A stretch of DNA of 34,149 nt from Eubacteriales bacterium. Its GTDB lineage: Bacteria; Bacillota; Clostridia; Lachnospirales; Lachnospiraceae. The position numbers were made by a program, and so were the translations under genes. Below the pieces are notes generated by a model. That model worked only from the letters and a program-made list of their open reading frames with translations, was not told where the DNA came from and did no database searches. Of this stretch, positions 7,857 through 13,967 are shown in pieces. Within the stretch, counting starts at the first letter, position 1, and each line of letters begins with the position of its first letter. The stretch lies in NCBI GenBank assembly GCA_030524125.1, contig JAUNHB010000025.1:1-34149 (forward strand). The letters are read 5' to 3'.

Positions 7857-9461
7857 TTAATCATAACACGGCATATATTTTTTTGCAATCGCTTCCGCAA
7901 TCTTTAGTCCGTCGATGGCCGCGGAGGTGATCCCTCCCGCGTATCCCGCTCCCTCTCCGCAGGGGTAAAGGCCGCCGACGGCGCTCTCCAAATGTCCGTC
8001 CCGCAGGATGCGCACCGGGGACGACGTCCGGCTCTCCACGCCCGAGAGCACCGCGTCGGGGCGGTCGAAGCCGCGGATCAGCGAAGCGCAGCCCCGGATC
8101 CCCTCCTCCAGCGCCGCCGAAAGCTCCGCCGGAAAGAGTTCCCGCACGTTTGCCAGCCGGTACGCGCCTTTGATGCACGGCTCCACGTCCCCAAGAGCGG
8201 CGCTTGGCACGCCGCTGCAGAAATCTCCGAACAGCTGCACCGGGACCTGTCCTTCCCCGATCCGGAAGGCCGCCCGCTCAAGCCTCCTCTGAAATTCCAC
8301 GCCCGCCAGCACGTCCGTCCCGCCGTAGTCCGCCGGCGTCACAGTGACGATCATGGCGCTGTTCGCGTTCTTCCCGGCCCGGGCGCGGTAGCTCATGCCG
8401 TTGACCGCCAGATGCCCCGGCTCCGAAGACGCGTTGACCACATAGCCGCCCGGACACATGCAGAACGAGTAGACGCCCCGGCCCGCTCCGGTCTGGCGCG
8501 TCACCTTGTAGGCCGCCGCCGGAAGCGACGCCGGATAGCCCGGCCCGTACTGGCTCTGGTTGATCATCTCCTGCGGATGCTCCATGCGCACGCCCACGGC
8601 AAACGCCTTCGCCTGCATGGGAACGCCCCTCGCCTTCAGCATATCGAAGGTGTCCCGCGCGCTGTGGCCGATGGCGAGCACCACCTGATCCGCCTCCACA
8701 GATCCGCTCTCCCCGGTGTCCTTGTCTCTCACGGTCACGCCCCGGATCCGTCCGTCCTGCACCTGAAGATCCTCCGCCTGACAGCCGAAGCGCACCTCTC
8801 CGCCGAGGCGCTCGATCTTCCGGCGCATGTTGGTCACGATACCGATCAGCTCGTCGGTGCCCAGGTGCGGCTTGTTCTCATAGAGGATCTCCTCCGGCGC
8901 CCCGGCCTCCACGAAAAGCTCCAGCACCTTCCGGTTCCTGCCGACCGGGTCCTTGACCATCGTGTTGAGCTTGCCGTCGGAGAAGGTGCCTGCTCCGCCC
9001 TCCCCGAACTGCACGTTGGAGGACGGATCCAGCGCGCCCGTCAGCCAGAACCGCTCCACCGTCCGCGCCCTTTTCTCCGCAGGCTCTCCGCGCTCCAGAA
9101 GGATGGGCGCGTATCCGGCTCTCGCCAGCATGAGCCCGCAGAAAAGCCCCGCGGGCCCGGCCCCGATGATGACCGGACGCCGCTCCATCCGCTCCGTCCC
9201 CGGCTCCGGAAAGCGGTACTGCGTCCGGACCGCCCGCTCCGCCTTTCCTCTGCTCTGCTTCAGCGCCGCCTGCTCCCGCTTCACCTCCACGTCCACCAGA
9301 TAGACGTAGCGAAGCTCCCCGCCTCTGGCGTCCAGCGAGCGGCGGCGGATCTCCAGCCGGAGAAGCTCCTCCGGACGGATCCTGAGCGTCCTTAACACCT
9401 TCCCGGTCAGATCCTCCGGCGTGTGATCCACCGGAAGCTTCAGCTCTCTGATTCTCAGCAT
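7857..9461 (-). CDS. NAD(P)/FAD-dependent oxidoreductase (UPF/FAD-dependent family)
   Basis: This is a 534-residue flavoprotein of a broad bacterial family with no assigned substrate. An N-terminal domain of about 90 residues (MLRIRELKLPVDHTPEDL) precedes a Rossmann FAD-binding motif, PVIIGAGPAGLFCGLMLARAGY, then the family signatures FGEGGAGTFSDGKLNT, VLAIGHSARDTF, and a C-terminal FAD contact, LYPCGEGAGYAGGITSAAIDG. The start is ATG 9459-9461, with GAAAGGAG upstream. An open frame to 9524 gives a low-complexity basic leader that I reject. The start overlaps the stop of the upstream BaiN-like gene by seven bases, implying coupled translation of two flavoproteins. Confidence 0.87.
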   Translation of the reverse strand: MLRIRELKLPVDHTPEDLTGKVLRTLRIRPEELLRLEIRRRSLDARGGELRYVYLVDVEVKREQAALKQSRGKAERAVRTQYRFPEPGTERMERRPVIIGAGPAGLFCGLMLARAGYAPILLERGEPAEKRARTVERFWLTGALDPSSNVQFGEGGAGTFSDGKLNTMVKDPVGRNRKVLELFVEAGAPEEILYENKPHLGTDELIGIVTNMRRKIERLGGEVRFGCQAEDLQVQDGRIRGVTVRDKDTGESGSVEADQVVLAIGHSARDTFDMLKARGVPMQAKAFAVGVRMEHPQEMINQSQYGPGYPASLPAAAYKVTRQTGAGRGVYSFCMCPGGYVVNASSEPGHLAVNGMSYRARAGKNANSAMIVTVTPADYGGTDVLAGVEFQRRLERAAFRIGEGQVPVQLFGDFCSGVPSAALGDVEPCIKGAYRLANVRELFPAELSAALEEGIRGCASLIRGFDRPDAVLSGVESRTSSPVRILRDGHLESAVGGLYPCGEGAGYAGGITSAAIDGLKIAEAIAKKYMPCYD

Positions 9462-10711
9462 AACGGTCTTTTCTCCTTTCCCGCCGCGGCCGCGCCTGCC
9501 AGATAGCCGGTGGTCCATGCCCACTGCAGGTTATAGCCTCCGCATTCTCCGTCCACGTCCAGAAGCTCCCCGGTCAGATAAAGCCCCGGCACGAGAGCCG
9601 ATTCCATCGTGACGTCCGAAAGCTCCCCGAGGGGCACGCCTCCGGTGCAGACCTGCGCCTGCTCAAAGCCCCGGCAGCGCGTGACCGTGAACGCAAGTCC
9701 CCTGATCTGTCCCGCCAGGCGCAGAAGCTCATCCTCCGTCCAGTCTCCCATGGGCTTTTTCGCCGGGATGCGGGCGCGCTCCAGAAGGACGGCGCTCAAT
9801 TTGTCCGGGAACACGCCAAGGAGCGCCGTCTGGCCCTTCCTCTGCCCGGCCCGCTCCTTTCTCTCCCGCAGGAACCGAAGCAGACGTTCCTCCTCCCACT
9901 GCGGACAGAGATTCAGCCGCACGCGGCATGTTCCGCCCCGGTGGAGCGCCCGCGCCGCGTAGCGGCTCAGCTGGAAAACCGGGATGCCAGAAAGCCCATA
10001 GGACGCAAACTGGATCTCTCCGGTCTCCCGGTACGTCCGCGGCTCTCCCTCCCCGGACGTCTCTATGATCGTAAGCGTCGCCTCCGCGTCCGCCCTCACG
10101 CCGGCCAGCTTCCCGCAGTCCTGTTCCGCTGCGCACAGTCCCGTGAGCGCCGGAAGCGGCGTCACGACCGTGTGGCCGAAGCTCTCCGCGAAACGCCAGC
10201 CGTCCCCGCAGGCTCCGGTCTGCGGCGCGGCCTCCGTGCCGCAGGCGAGGATCAGCGCGTCCGCCTCGTACGTCCAGCCGTCCGTCTCCGCCAGAAAGCG
10301 CCCGTTTTCCTTCCACACGGAGCGCACCGGCGTGTCGCAGGCAAGCTTCACCCCCACCTCCGCCGCCGTCAGACGGAGAAGCTCCGCCACGGAGGCCGCC
10401 GAGCCGCTGCCCGGATAGAGCCAGCCTCCCCGGTCCTTCACGGTCATCCCCAGATCCTCAAAAAAGCGCACGGCGTCCTCCGCCGAGAACGCGCGGAGCG
10501 CCCTCTCCACAAAGTCCGCGCTCTCCGTCCGGTAATGCGCGATTCCCTGATCCCGGTTGGTAAAATTGCATCTGCCGTTTCCCGTCGAGAGCAGCTTCCT
10601 TCCCGTCTGTCTGTTTTTCTCCAGAAGCGTCGTCTTCGCCCCCTGCCCGGCCGCCGCGATGGCCGCCATCAGCCCGGAAGCTCCGCCTCCCACAATCAAC
10701 ACTCTCTTCAC
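9455..10711 (-). CDS. BaiN/HI0933-like FAD-dependent oxidoreductase
   Basis: The product is a flavoprotein of the HI0933/YhiN/BaiN family (aminoacetone oxidase-like), about 418 residues. N-terminal VLIVGGGASGLMAAIAAA is the dinucleotide-binding fold, followed by KLLSTGNGRCNFTN, the family hallmark. Near the C-terminus, TGGVPLGEL and YLTGELLDVDGECGGYNLQ close the FAD site. I choose the GTG at 10709-10711, six bases after AGGAG. An upstream in-frame ATG would begin near 10735, but its ribosome site would fall at the predicted transcription start just downstream of the -10 box. Some homologues act on bile-acid intermediates, but this context gives no support for that. It is the first gene of the long operon. 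Confidence 0.88.
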   Translation of the reverse strand: MKRVLIVGGGASGLMAAIAAAGQGAKTTLLEKNRQTGRKLLSTGNGRCNFTNRDQGIAHYRTESADFVERALRAFSAEDAVRFFEDLGMTVKDRGGWLYPGSGSAASVAELLRLTAAEVGVKLACDTPVRSVWKENGRFLAETDGWTYEADALILACGTEAAPQTGACGDGWRFAESFGHTVVTPLPALTGLCAAEQDCGKLAGVRADAEATLTIIETSGEGEPRTYRETGEIQFASYGLSGIPVFQLSRYAARALHRGGTCRVRLNLCPQWEEERLLRFLRERKERAGQRKGQTALLGVFPDKLSAVLLERARIPAKKPMGDWTEDELLRLAGQIRGLAFTVTRCRGFEQAQVCTGGVPLGELSDVTMESALVPGLYLTGELLDVDGECGGYNLQWAWTTGYLAGAAAAGKEKRPLC

Positions 10712-10748
10712 GCCTGTCTCCTGTCTTTCCCTCGTCATGTTTCCTCTG

Positions 10749-10777
10749 ATTGTATCACAGGCCGTTCGGATGCTCAA
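10749..10777 (-). promoter_or_regulatory. Sigma-A-type promoter for the flavoprotein-rod-min operon
   Basis: Minus-strand TTGAGC (10772-10777) and TACAAT (10749-10754) are separated by exactly 17 bases. The start of transcription would fall near 10742, about 30 bases before the GTG of the BaiN-like gene. This is the only good promoter I see before that gene, and the following genes are tightly packed. Confidence 0.7.
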
Positions 10778-10801
10778 GAAAGAATCCTGCAGAGCGAAAA
10801 A

Positions 10802-11169
10802 GGTAACAGTTCAGCCTGCGCCATTCGAGGAGCCGCGCTGACGCGCTCCCCGCCGCTCACGCGGCTACATTGTTACGATTCAAAGCTCTCCGCCCCATGC
10901 GCACTCGTCGCCTCTGCGAGGCTCCAGTTCCGCTCCTTCGGAGCTAAGACTGCTTATGAGGGCGGAGTTCCTGCTTCGCAGGCTCAATATGGATCTGCAG
11001 CCAGCCTCTTACATGCAAGCATGACGAGTCTGTCCACAGATCCATATCGGCTGTGAATCGTAACATTATCTTTGCTCATGATCCGGCGCTCCCTCAGCCG
11101 GGCGCAACCGGCCTCAATCCGTGCAAGCACGATTTCGGCCCGTCACTCCCGGCTGGCTGAACTGTTACC
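10802..11169 (-). repeat. Composite palindromic intergenic repeat (copy A) with 15-bp terminal inverted repeats
   Basis: A 368-bp element fills most of the 432-base gap between the flavoprotein operon and dtxR. Its ends are perfect 15-bp inverted repeats: GGTAACAGTTCAGCC at 10802-10816 and its complement at 11155-11169. Read on the minus strand, its outer parts match copy D (26944-27059): an ACAGTTCAGCC-GCCGGGAG arm, an AAATCGTGC-GCAC stem, a CGGCTGAGGGAG segment, then GTCAGCGCGGCT and GAATGGCGCAGGCTGAAC. The middle (10851-11085) is absent from copy D. No protein-coding frame is credible inside. The element looks like a non-autonomous mobile repeat (MITE-like). Confidence 0.75.
10851..11085. 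repeat. Inner palindromic element inserted in copy A
   Basis: This 235-bp segment is flanked by the 8-bp direct repeat GCGCTCCC (10843-10850 and 11086-11093), where copy D has a single related site. It contains a perfect 12-bp inverted pair, TGTTACGATTCA at 10871-10882 and its complement at 11054-11065, each exactly 20 bases from its end. Inside are CTCCGCCC/GGGCGGAG (10888-10895, 10960-10967) enclosing two small hairpins (10910-10922 and 10932-10944), a third hairpin with TTC loop (10970-10982), and ATATGGATCTG with its complement (10987-10997, 11037-11047) enclosing CATGCAAGCATG. It would fold as a branched structure. Its nature is unknown; insertion is my inference. Confidence 0.6.
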
Positions 11170-11172
11170 CCC

Positions 11173-11201
11173 AAAAAGGGCCTGACGTTTTCCGCCGGCC
11201 C
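11173..11201 (-). terminator. Rho-independent terminator after dtxR
   Basis: On the minus strand, GGGCC-GGCG, a GAAAA loop, CGTC-A-GGCCC form a nine-pair stem with one bulged A, followed by TTTTT at 11173-11177. It begins nine bases after the dtxR stop codon and closes a single-gene transcript. Confidence 0.8.
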
Positions 11202-11209
11202 TCTTCGCT

Positions 11210-11578
11210 CTATATGGATTTCTCATAATTCTTTTTCAGCTTTTGGAAGCTCTCCTCGCTGATGATGTGTTCGATCTCGCAGGCGTCCCGCTCCGCCACC
11301 TCCTGGCTCACCCCCGCGTCGAGAAGCTGGTTCACGAAAAAGCGGTGCCGCTCGTACACCCGCTCCGCCAGACTCTGCCCCTCCTGCGTCAGCTCCAGGC
11401 AGCCGTTTTCCGCCACCTCCAGATATCCCTTCCGCCGCAGCTCCTTCATGGCGTGGCTGACCGACGGCTTCGAGAAATTCATATAATTCGCCACGTCCAC
11501 CGACCGCACGCTTCCGTTCTTCTGGGACAGCACAAGGATCGCCTCCAGATAATCCTCGCCCGACTTGCCGATCTTCAA
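11210..11578 (-). CDS. DtxR/MntR-family metal-dependent transcriptional regulator
   Basis: This is a 122-residue repressor of the DtxR family, which senses Fe(II) or Mn(II) and represses metal uptake or related genes. The N-terminal winged helix (about 5-62) contains SVDVANYMNFSKPSVSHAMK as the helix-turn-helix. The dimerisation/metal domain keeps H78 and the D-A-C100-x-x-E103-H104 motif that matches the DtxR metal ligands. It lacks the C-terminal SH3-like domain, as in the short clostridial forms. The start is TTG at 11576-11578, nine bases after GGAGG; an ATG closer to the ribosome site runs straight into a stop. It is monocistronic, with its own promoter and terminator, and no metal transporter is next to it. 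Confidence 0.92.
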   Translation of the reverse strand: MKIGKSGEDYLEAILVLSQKNGSVRSVDVANYMNFSKPSVSHAMKELRRKGYLEVAENGCLELTQEGQSLAERVYERHRFFVNQLLDAGVSQEVAERDACEIEHIISEESFQKLKKNYEKSI

Positions 11579-11616
11579 AAACCCATTCCTCCTTGACAGC
11601 GGGCGCGCCCGCTTTA

Positions 11617-11632
11617 GTTAGTTGTATTTAAC
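11617..11632. promoter_or_regulatory. Candidate DtxR-type operator dyad
   Basis: GTTAGTTGTATTTAAC is a GTTA-N8-TAAC dyad just downstream of the dtxR promoter. A related half site, CCTAAC, at 11648-11653 lies in the promoter spacer. AT-rich TTAG/CTAA-type dyads resemble binding sites of this regulator family, so autoregulation is likely, but this is inferred from position and similarity. Confidence 0.45.
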
Positions 11633-11641
11633 TTTTATCTC

Positions 11642-11670
11642 ATTATACCTAACTTTCAAAGGAAATGCAA
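11642..11670 (-). promoter_or_regulatory. Sigma-A-type promoter of dtxR
   Basis: Minus-strand TTGCAT (11665-11670) and a perfect TATAAT (11642-11647) are 17 bases apart. The -35 box abuts the end of repeat copy B. The predicted start is near 11635, giving a leader of about 55 bases that contains the operator-like dyad. Confidence 0.8.
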
Positions 11671-11673
11671 CTG

Positions 11674-11722
11674 GTTTTGCGAATGGCGCAGGCTGAACTG
11701 TTACGCGCGGGTGAACTGTCAC
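11674..11722. repeat. Truncated copy (B) of the palindromic repeat family
   Basis: The bases TTTGCGAATGGCGCAGGCTG at 11675-11694, continuing AACTGTTAC, match one terminus of copies A and D. A second, shorter copy of the terminal motif, TGAACTGTCAC, follows at 11712-11722. Only the end of the element remains. Its outer edge supplies the TGA stop codon of ynbB (11719-11721). Confidence 0.65.
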
Positions 11723-13011
11723 GCTTCCCCCGGGATCCGCGCAAGGCCCGCTTCCTTCAGCTTCTGGAGGGACATGAGGATCCCGAAGCGGGCGTGCTCC
11801 CATGTCAGGCCGCCCTGAAAATAGACCGCGTAGGGAGGCTTGATGGGCCCGTCTGCCGAGAGCTCTATGGAGGATCCCTGCACGAAGGCTCCGGCCGCCA
11901 TGATCACGTCGCTGTCGTAGCCCGGCATGGCCCACGGCTCCGGCTCCACGTAGCTGTCCACCGGGGCCGCCGCCTGGATCCCCCTGCAAAATCCGACGAC
12001 GCCCTCCGGCGTCCCGAAGGTGATCGCCTGGATGATGTCGTGGCGGTCCTCCGAGCCGTCGGGAAGCACGTCGAAGCCCAGCCCTTCGTACACATTGGCC
12101 GCAAAGATCGCCCCCTTCAAAGCTCCCGCCGTCACGGTGGGGGCAAGGAAAAAGCCCTGATAGAAGGACTGGAGCACGCCCATGGTGGCGCCCACCTCTT
12201 TTCCGAGCCCCGGCGAGGTCAGCCGGTAGGCGCAGTTCTCCACATAAGGCTCCTTTCCCACGATGTAGCCGCCCGTGGGGGCCAGCCCGCCGCCGGGATT
12301 TTTGATCAGGGAGCCCACGCACAGGTCCGCGCCCACGTCCGTAGGCTCGATACGCTCCACGAACTCGCCGTAGCAGTTGTCCACCATGCAGATGATCGAT
12401 GGATCGATGGATTTTACAAACGTGACGGCCTCCCCGATGTCCTGCACGGACAACGTCCGGCGGGTCTGGTAGCCCTTGGAGCGCTGGATATGGACCATGC
12501 GCGTCCGCTCCGTGACGGCGGCGCGGATCCCCTCAAAGTCAAAGCCGCTGTCGTCCTTTAAGTCCACCTGCCGGTAGGTCACGCCGTACTCCGCGAGGCT
12601 GCCGTTTCCCGGGCGGATGCCGATGACCTCCTCCAGCGTGTCGTAGGGTTTTCCGGAGATGGCCAGAAGCTCGTCTCCCGGCCGCAGATTCGCCGCCAGC
12701 GCCACGGCCAGCGCGTGGGTCCCGCAGGTGATCTGCGGGCGCACAAGCCCCGCCTCCGCGTGGAACGCCGAGGCATAGACCGCCTCCAGCGTGTCTCTCC
12801 CCAGATCGTTGTAGCCGTAGCCCGTGGTCGCCGCAAAATGCACGTCGCTGACCCGGTTGTCCTGCATGGCCTTCAGCACCTTCAGCTGATTGTATTCCGC
12901 CGTCTCGTCGATGGCCTCAAACCGCTCCTTTAATTTCTTCTCGATCCTGCGTCCATAGGCCAGCACCTCCTGGTCCACGCCCATACTTTTATACAGTTCC
13001 TCCCGCTTCAT
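11719..13011 (-). CDS. ynbB: YnbB-type PLP-dependent enzyme (methionine gamma-lyase/aluminium-resistance family)
   Basis: A 430-residue fold-type I PLP protein of the family annotated as 'methionine gamma-lyase family' or 'aluminium resistance protein'; the actual reaction is not established. Visible features are GTHALAVALAANLRPGDEL near the cofactor site, CMVDNCYGEFVE with the PLP-contacting aspartate, and GSLIKNPGGGLAPTGGY, where the lysine should bind PLP. The start ATG at 13009-13011 overlaps the miaA stop in an ATGA arrangement and has AGAGAGG upstream, so I reject a much longer frame reaching into miaA. Order mutS-mutL-miaA-ynbB matches Bacillus and clostridia, except that hfq, often next to miaA, is absent. 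Confidence 0.88.
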   Translation of the reverse strand: MKREELYKSMGVDQEVLAYGRRIEKKLKERFEAIDETAEYNQLKVLKAMQDNRVSDVHFAATTGYGYNDLGRDTLEAVYASAFHAEAGLVRPQITCGTHALAVALAANLRPGDELLAISGKPYDTLEEVIGIRPGNGSLAEYGVTYRQVDLKDDSGFDFEGIRAAVTERTRMVHIQRSKGYQTRRTLSVQDIGEAVTFVKSIDPSIICMVDNCYGEFVERIEPTDVGADLCVGSLIKNPGGGLAPTGGYIVGKEPYVENCAYRLTSPGLGKEVGATMGVLQSFYQGFFLAPTVTAGALKGAIFAANVYEGLGFDVLPDGSEDRHDIIQAITFGTPEGVVGFCRGIQAAAPVDSYVEPEPWAMPGYDSDVIMAAGAFVQGSSIELSADGPIKPPYAVYFQGGLTWEHARFGILMSLQKLKEAGLARIPGEA

Positions 13012-13952
13012 CCGATCACTTTCCTCTCTCTTAATATTTCCATCATATGCGCGAGGATCAACTCCTCGTCGTATCCGTAATCCTGCTTGTCGATCCAGAG
13101 CACGTCCTGCTCCCGGCGAAACCACGTAAGCTGCCGCTTGGCGAAGCGCCTCGTGTCCCTCTTTAAGATCTCCACCGCCTCGGGAAGGGTGCACTCTCCC
13201 TCCAGAAAGGCAAGGATCTCCTTGTACCCCAGTCCCTTCATGGAGACCATGTCCCGGTGGCAGCCCATCCGCCGCAGACGCTCCACCTCCTCCACGAGGC
13301 CGTCCTCCAGCATCCGGTCGATCCGCTCCCCGATCCGCCGGTAGAGCCGCTCCCGGTCGTCGTTCAGGACGAAATAAGCGCAGTTGTAGGGCGACTGCCG
13401 CTCCCGCTGCTCTTCGTTGTGTCCCGAGATCTTTTTGCCGGTCAGCTGGTAAAATTCCAGCGCGCGGATCACCCGCTTTTCGTTGTTCTCGTGGATGGCG
13501 GCCGCCGATTCCGGATCGACTTCTGCCAGCAGGCCGTGCAGGTACGAGGCTCCCTTTTCCTCTGCCAGCCGGGCCAACTCCTCCCGGTAAGGACTACGCT
13601 CATTTTCCGTAAAATCAATGTCCCGGACCACCGCCTGAATATAAAAGCCGGTGCCTCCCACCAGCATGGGAATCCGTCCCCGCGCCCGGATCTCCTTCAT
13701 GGCCGTCTTCGCCATCTGCTGGAACCGGACGACGTGGAACTCCTCGGAGGGCTCCAGCTCGTCCACCAGATAATGGCGCACGCCGTCCATCTCCTCCGGC
13801 GTGATCTTGGCCGATCCGATGTCCATATGCCGGTACACCTGCATGGAATCCGCGGAAATGATCTCCGCCCCCGCCGCCTTCGCCAGCGCGATGGAAAGCT
13901 TCGTCTTGCCCACCGCGGTCGGGCCGGTCAGTACGATCAAAGGCTCCTTCAT
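13008..13952 (-). CDS. miaA: tRNA dimethylallyltransferase MiaA
   Basis: MiaA transfers a dimethylallyl group to N6 of A37 in tRNAs that read UNN codons. The 314-residue product has the P-loop GPTAVGKTKLS at the N-terminus, the tRNA/catalytic segment SADSMQVYRHMDIGSAK, and the DMAPP-site stretch MLVGGTGFYIQAVV. A later KRDTRRFAKRQLTWFR segment is a conserved C-terminal signature. The ATG at 13950-13952 follows AAAGGA. It starts 15 bases after mutL and its stop overlaps the ynbB start by four bases, so translation is probably coupled. Confidence 0.96.
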   Translation of the reverse strand: MKEPLIVLTGPTAVGKTKLSIALAKAAGAEIISADSMQVYRHMDIGSAKITPEEMDGVRHYLVDELEPSEEFHVVRFQQMAKTAMKEIRARGRIPMLVGGTGFYIQAVVRDIDFTENERSPYREELARLAEEKGASYLHGLLAEVDPESAAAIHENNEKRVIRALEFYQLTGKKISGHNEEQRERQSPYNCAYFVLNDDRERLYRRIGERIDRMLEDGLVEEVERLRRMGCHRDMVSMKGLGYKEILAFLEGECTLPEAVEILKRDTRRFAKRQLTWFRREQDVLWIDKQDYGYDEELILAHMMEILRERKVIG

Positions 13953-13967
13953 GAAGCTGCTTCCTTT

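Noticed and set aside
9462-9524. Longer N-terminus for the large FAD oxidoreductase
   Set aside because: The added residues are basic and low in complexity, and a good start with ribosome site is at 9461.
10778-11209. Plus-strand frame of about 370 residues crossing repeat copy A
   Set aside because: It mixes the antisense of the BaiN-like gene with the repeat, and has no domain.
13012-13194. Longer N-terminus for YnbB reaching into miaA
   Set aside because: The extra 61 residues are out-of-frame miaA sequence; the ATGA-coupled start at 13011 is typical.
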